The notes below the pieces were generated by a model. That model searched no databases. It was not told the DNA's origin and was given only the letters and a program-made list of their open reading frames with translations. This document shows positions 6,874 to 8,748 of a DNA stretch of 8,748 bases, piece by piece (the first letter of the stretch is position 1; every line of letters begins with the position of its first letter). Source of the DNA: Solimonas sp040377605 (lineage in GTDB: Bacteria; Pseudomonadota; Gammaproteobacteria; Nevskiales; Nevskiaceae); the NCBI GenBank assembly GCA_040377605.1, contig JBEIOK010000119.1, forward strand, positions 1 through 8,748. The letters run 5' to 3'. Both the position numbers and the translations under genes were made by a program.

Positions 6874-7598
6874 CGGGGGATTCTCAGGTGACGGTGACGG
6901 GGGGAGGACGACCAGGGGGGCGTCGGCAGCACCCGGCTGCCGATCAGTACGCCGGACCGGCGCAATGACGCGAGCAGCTGCGCTCCATGCTCGGTCCACA
7001 CCGCAGCCGGCAGGCCGACGGCCTCCGCGGCTGTCGCGATCGCAGCGGCACCCGTGAGCTCCGGGTCGGCTTCGATCCGTTCGAGCAGCTGCGCGGTGAA
7101 AGCGTCGGGTTCTTGCACGTGCACTTTCTCATTACGGTCGCGGAACAGCAGCAGATGCTGCGCCTGCGGCAACGGCCCCTGCTGCGCCTCGCCGGCCACC
7201 ATCTGGCGCACCGGGTAGTCGTAGGACACCAGCCAGGCCAAGTGCGACAGCACCGGCGCACCCTGCAGCAGATCGCCTTCCGGATCGACCGGCGGCGCCT
7301 GAGGCACTGCGGCCGGCGCGGCGCGCAGCGCCAGATGCAACCATTCGTAATGCGCCAGGTCACAAAGCCAGCCCGGATAGCCGGACGTCGCACCGCGATG
7401 CGCTCCGTCCAGATAATCGAGCACCTCCTCGGCCACCTTGTGCAGTTCCGGCTCGCAGCAGTAGTACAGGGAGCAGAAGTCACGAACCAGCGCCCACCAC
7501 CGATCCGCACCCAGTCGCCGGCGCGTGGCGGGCAGGGCCTGCGCGATCAACTGCTCGGTCTCCTCCAGCGACAGTTCGACGAAGTGGGGTTGGGTCAT
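6870..7598 (-). CDS. HvfC/DUF2063-family protein, first gene of the msr operon
   Basis: This 242-residue soluble protein resembles the DUF2063 family, now linked to HvfC/BufC partners of DUF692 enzymes that modify cysteines in copper-binding RiPP peptides. Visible family features are ADRWWALVRDF (31-41), EEVLDYLD (57-64), LCDLAHYEWLHLAL (78-91), DPEGDLLQGAPVLSHLAWLVSYDYPVRQM (from 105) and HLLLFRDRNEKVHV (148-161), then a helical C-terminal part. The usual first ~35 residues of the family seem to be missing, and an in-frame TAA lies 54 bases upstream of the ATG. It is cysteine-rich in the first domain (Cys42, Cys47, Cys48, Cys79). A basic Pro/Ser/Arg tail (about 221-242) covers the msrB leader. 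A good AGGA ribosome site precedes the start by 7 bases. No DUF692 enzyme or precursor peptide is in the window, so the role here is unknown; delivery or modification linked to redox or metal stress is inference. Family assignment is from remembered motifs. Confidence 0.8.
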   Translation of the reverse strand: MTQPHFVELSLEETEQLIAQALPATRRRLGADRWWALVRDFCSLYYCCEPELHKVAEEVLDYLDGAHRGATSGYPGWLCDLAHYEWLHLALRAAPAAVPQAPPVDPEGDLLQGAPVLSHLAWLVSYDYPVRQMVAGEAQQGPLPQAQHLLLFRDRNEKVHVQEPDAFTAQLLERIEADPELTGAAAIATAAEAVGLPAAVWTEHGAQLLASLRRSGVLIGSRVLPTPPWSSSPRHRHLRIPR

Positions 7599-7605
7599 TG
7601 GCGCA

Positions 7606-7618
7606 TCCTGCGCGCAGG
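7606..7618. promoter_or_regulatory. Palindrome CCTGCGCGCAGG in the divergent gap, overlapping the operon's ribosome site
   Basis: The 56-base gap between the two divergent genes holds a perfect 12-base palindrome (7607-7618). On the minus strand its edge overlaps AGGA (7606-7609), the ribosome site of the HvfC-like gene. It could be a regulator site, or a CCTG/CAGG stem with a CGCG loop in the mRNA that masks the ribosome site. AraC-family proteins usually bind direct repeats, so a link to the neighbouring regulator is uncertain. No convincing -10/-35 pair was found by eye for either direction. Confidence 0.35.
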
Positions 7619-7654
7619 CCTCACACTGCGTCTGCCACCCCGCGTACCGGACTT

Positions 7655-8542
7655 ATGACAGATCGTTCACGCGAAGACGTCCTCGAAGCCGTCCTCAATG
7701 TGCATCAGCTGCATGTTTCCATCGTTGCCCTGCCCGAGCTGTGCGGGCGCTGGTTCGAGCAGGAACCGCAGACCGAGAAGGGCCTGTTTCACCTGATCGA
7801 TCGGGGCAGCTGCTGTGTCCGCAGCCCGGCGCTGGCCGCGCCCGTGGAGTTGCAGCAGGGCGATCTGATCGTGTTTCCGCGCGGCAGTGCGCACACGCTG
7901 TGCGACAGCCTGAACACGGTCGAGCATCAGGACGGCGAGCGTGATGGCCCCGGTTTCAGCGCGCTGATCTGCGGCGAGTTCGAGTTTGCCTCCGGCACCC
8001 GCAACCCGATCATCGACGCGTTGCCGCAGGCCTTTGTGGTGCGTGCGCAGGAAGGCGGTGACACTTTCCGCGATCTGGCGCGGGTGCTGTCGCACTCCGC
8101 GCGCAGCGGCCTGCTCGGCCAGCGCGTGATCATGGACAAGCTCGCCGACAGCCTGTTCGTCATGGCGGTCTGTGCCTACGCCCAGCGCGCCGAGGACCAG
8201 CAGGGCCTGCTCGCAGCGCTGGCCGATGCGCGCCTGGCCAAGGCACTGGCGGCGATGCACACCGAGCCGGGCCATGACTGGACAGTGGATGCGCTGGCCA
8301 AGGTCGCCGGCATGTCGCGCACCGCCTTCGCCGTGGAGTTCTCGCGCTTCCTCGGCGCCACACCCTTCCAGTATCTGACCGAGTGGCGCATCGCCGAGGC
8401 GCGACGCCTGCTGCGGGATCGTCGCCTGTCGGTGGCCGCCGTGGCCGAACGCCTGGGCTACCAGAGCGAGGCGGCCTTCCGCCGCACCTTCAAGCGCATC
8501 GAAGGCGTGGGCCCTGGCGAGGTGCGGCGCAAGGCTGTCTGA
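7655..8542 (+). CDS. AraC-family regulator with cysteine-rich cupin sensor domain, RclR-like
   Basis: A 295-residue transcription regulator. The N-terminal half (about 10-130) is a cupin-type ligand or redox sensing domain with GLFHLIDRGS (43-52), LQQGDLIVFPRGSAHTLCD (66-84) and ALICGEFEF (103-111). The C-terminal AraC DNA-binding domain has two helix-turn-helix units: WTVDALAKVAGMSRTAFAVEFSRF (209-232), then LSVAAVAERLGYQSEAAFRRTFKR (258-281). The layout resembles the E. coli hypochlorite sensor RclR. Cys30, three residues before a Trp, and Cys106 in ICG match cysteine positions of RclR as I remember it; the RclR Cys89 equivalent appears to be Ala103. Other cysteines are 53, 54, 83 and 173. 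The start is the ATG at 7655. A TTG at 7598 would add an unrelated leader and overlap the divergent gene's start codon. Divergence from the msr operon makes it the likely regulator of that operon. Confidence 0.92.
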   Translation: MTDRSREDVLEAVLNVHQLHVSIVALPELCGRWFEQEPQTEKGLFHLIDRGSCCVRSPALAAPVELQQGDLIVFPRGSAHTLCDSLNTVEHQDGERDGPGFSALICGEFEFASGTRNPIIDALPQAFVVRAQEGGDTFRDLARVLSHSARSGLLGQRVIMDKLADSLFVMAVCAYAQRAEDQQGLLAALADARLAKALAAMHTEPGHDWTVDALAKVAGMSRTAFAVEFSRFLGATPFQYLTEWRIAEARRLLRDRRLSVAAVAERLGYQSEAAFRRTFKRIEGVGPGEVRRKAV

Positions 8543-8558
8543 CGCGACCGCGGCAGTG

Positions 8559-8748
8559 CTAGCCGTCGTGGGCGCAGGCTGCGAAGGCGGCCGCCGGGCT
8601 TGCCGCTGCTTCGATCGTCGCGCGGTCACAGTAGGCGATCCGCGGCAGGTACTCGCCCATGATCTCGCGCGCCGGTGTGCCGTAAGGCACGTTCTGCACC
8701 GCCTCGTCGAAATGCGGTGACGGCAGCATGTGGCGATAGATGATCACC
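8559..8748 (-). CDS. Partial unrecognised gene, 5' end outside the window
   Basis: The frame is open from the right edge to a TAG at 8559-8561 and gives the last 62 or so residues of a protein. The GTG near the edge is probably just an internal Val. Visible pieces are IIYRHMLPSPHFDEA, YGTPAREIMGEYLPRIAYCD and an Ala-rich end, AAASPAAAFAACAHDG. I do not recognise the family. It converges on the AraC-type regulator with only 16 bases between the stops and no visible terminator. Codon pattern and lack of stops support a real gene, but the short length leaves doubt. Confidence 0.55.
   Translation of the reverse strand, partial: VIIYRHMLPSPHFDEAVQNVPYGTPAREIMGEYLPRIAYCDRATIEAAASPAAAFAACAHDG

Noticed and set aside
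6874..6999. Longer N terminus for MsrB starting at 6999
   Set aside because: It lies within the HvfC-like gene and would bury a good signal peptide. The ATG at 6873 forms an ATGA overlap with the upstream stop.
7598..7654. TTG start at 7598 for the AraC-type regulator
   Set aside because: It overlaps the start codon of the divergent gene and adds a leader unlike AraC proteins. The ATG at 7655 fits the domain start.
8543..8558. Terminator between the convergent AraC-type gene and the last partial gene
   Set aside because: The 16-base gap holds no stem with a T-run on either strand.

Overview
The window is GC-rich, densely coded bacterial chromosome, probably from a gammaproteobacterium. The evidence for this is a fused RlmK/RlmL rRNA methyltransferase gene (typical of gamma- and some betaproteobacteria) and the style of the two-component and DUF2063-type genes. 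A Xanthomonadales or Nevskiales-like source would fit, but that is a guess. There are no rRNA or tRNA genes, insertion sequences, phage genes or CRISPR repeats. Nine protein genes are supported, two of them cut by the window edges.

Left part, plus strand (1-4238): the 3' end of rlmKL, then a soluble CBS-domain histidine kinase and, 4 bases after it, a protein with two receiver domains. Kinase and receiver protein form a two-gene unit. The receiver protein has no recognisable output domain. Its second receiver has Glu where the phosphoacceptor Asp should be.

Middle (4269-5116): a self-contained transcription unit with a good promoter, a ribosome site, a secreted protein made of two copies of an unrecognised ~65-residue two-cysteine domain, and a strong intrinsic terminator.

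Right part, minus strand (7598 down to 5178): a compact four-gene operon in the order DUF2063/HvfC-like protein, MsrB, MsrA, thioredoxin-like protein. The junctions are 4-base overlaps or a 5-base gap. The last three proteins carry export signals, so together they look like an extracytoplasmic methionine sulfoxide repair pathway: two stereospecific reductases plus a CXXC reductant. This is an unfused counterpart of the Trx-MsrA-MsrB fusion known as PilB/MsrAB in Neisseria. Diverging from it, 56 bases away, is an AraC-family regulator with a cupin-type sensor domain rich in cysteine. It resembles the hypochlorite sensor RclR and is a natural candidate regulator of the operon. A partial unrecognised gene ends the window on the minus strand.

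The most interesting part is the right-hand redox cluster. An orphan HvfC-like protein, a family known from copper-binding RiPP maturation, is translationally coupled to a one-cysteine MsrB and sits under a likely oxidant-sensing regulator. The tandem receiver with a phosphomimetic second domain and the duplicated secreted domain are the next best observations.
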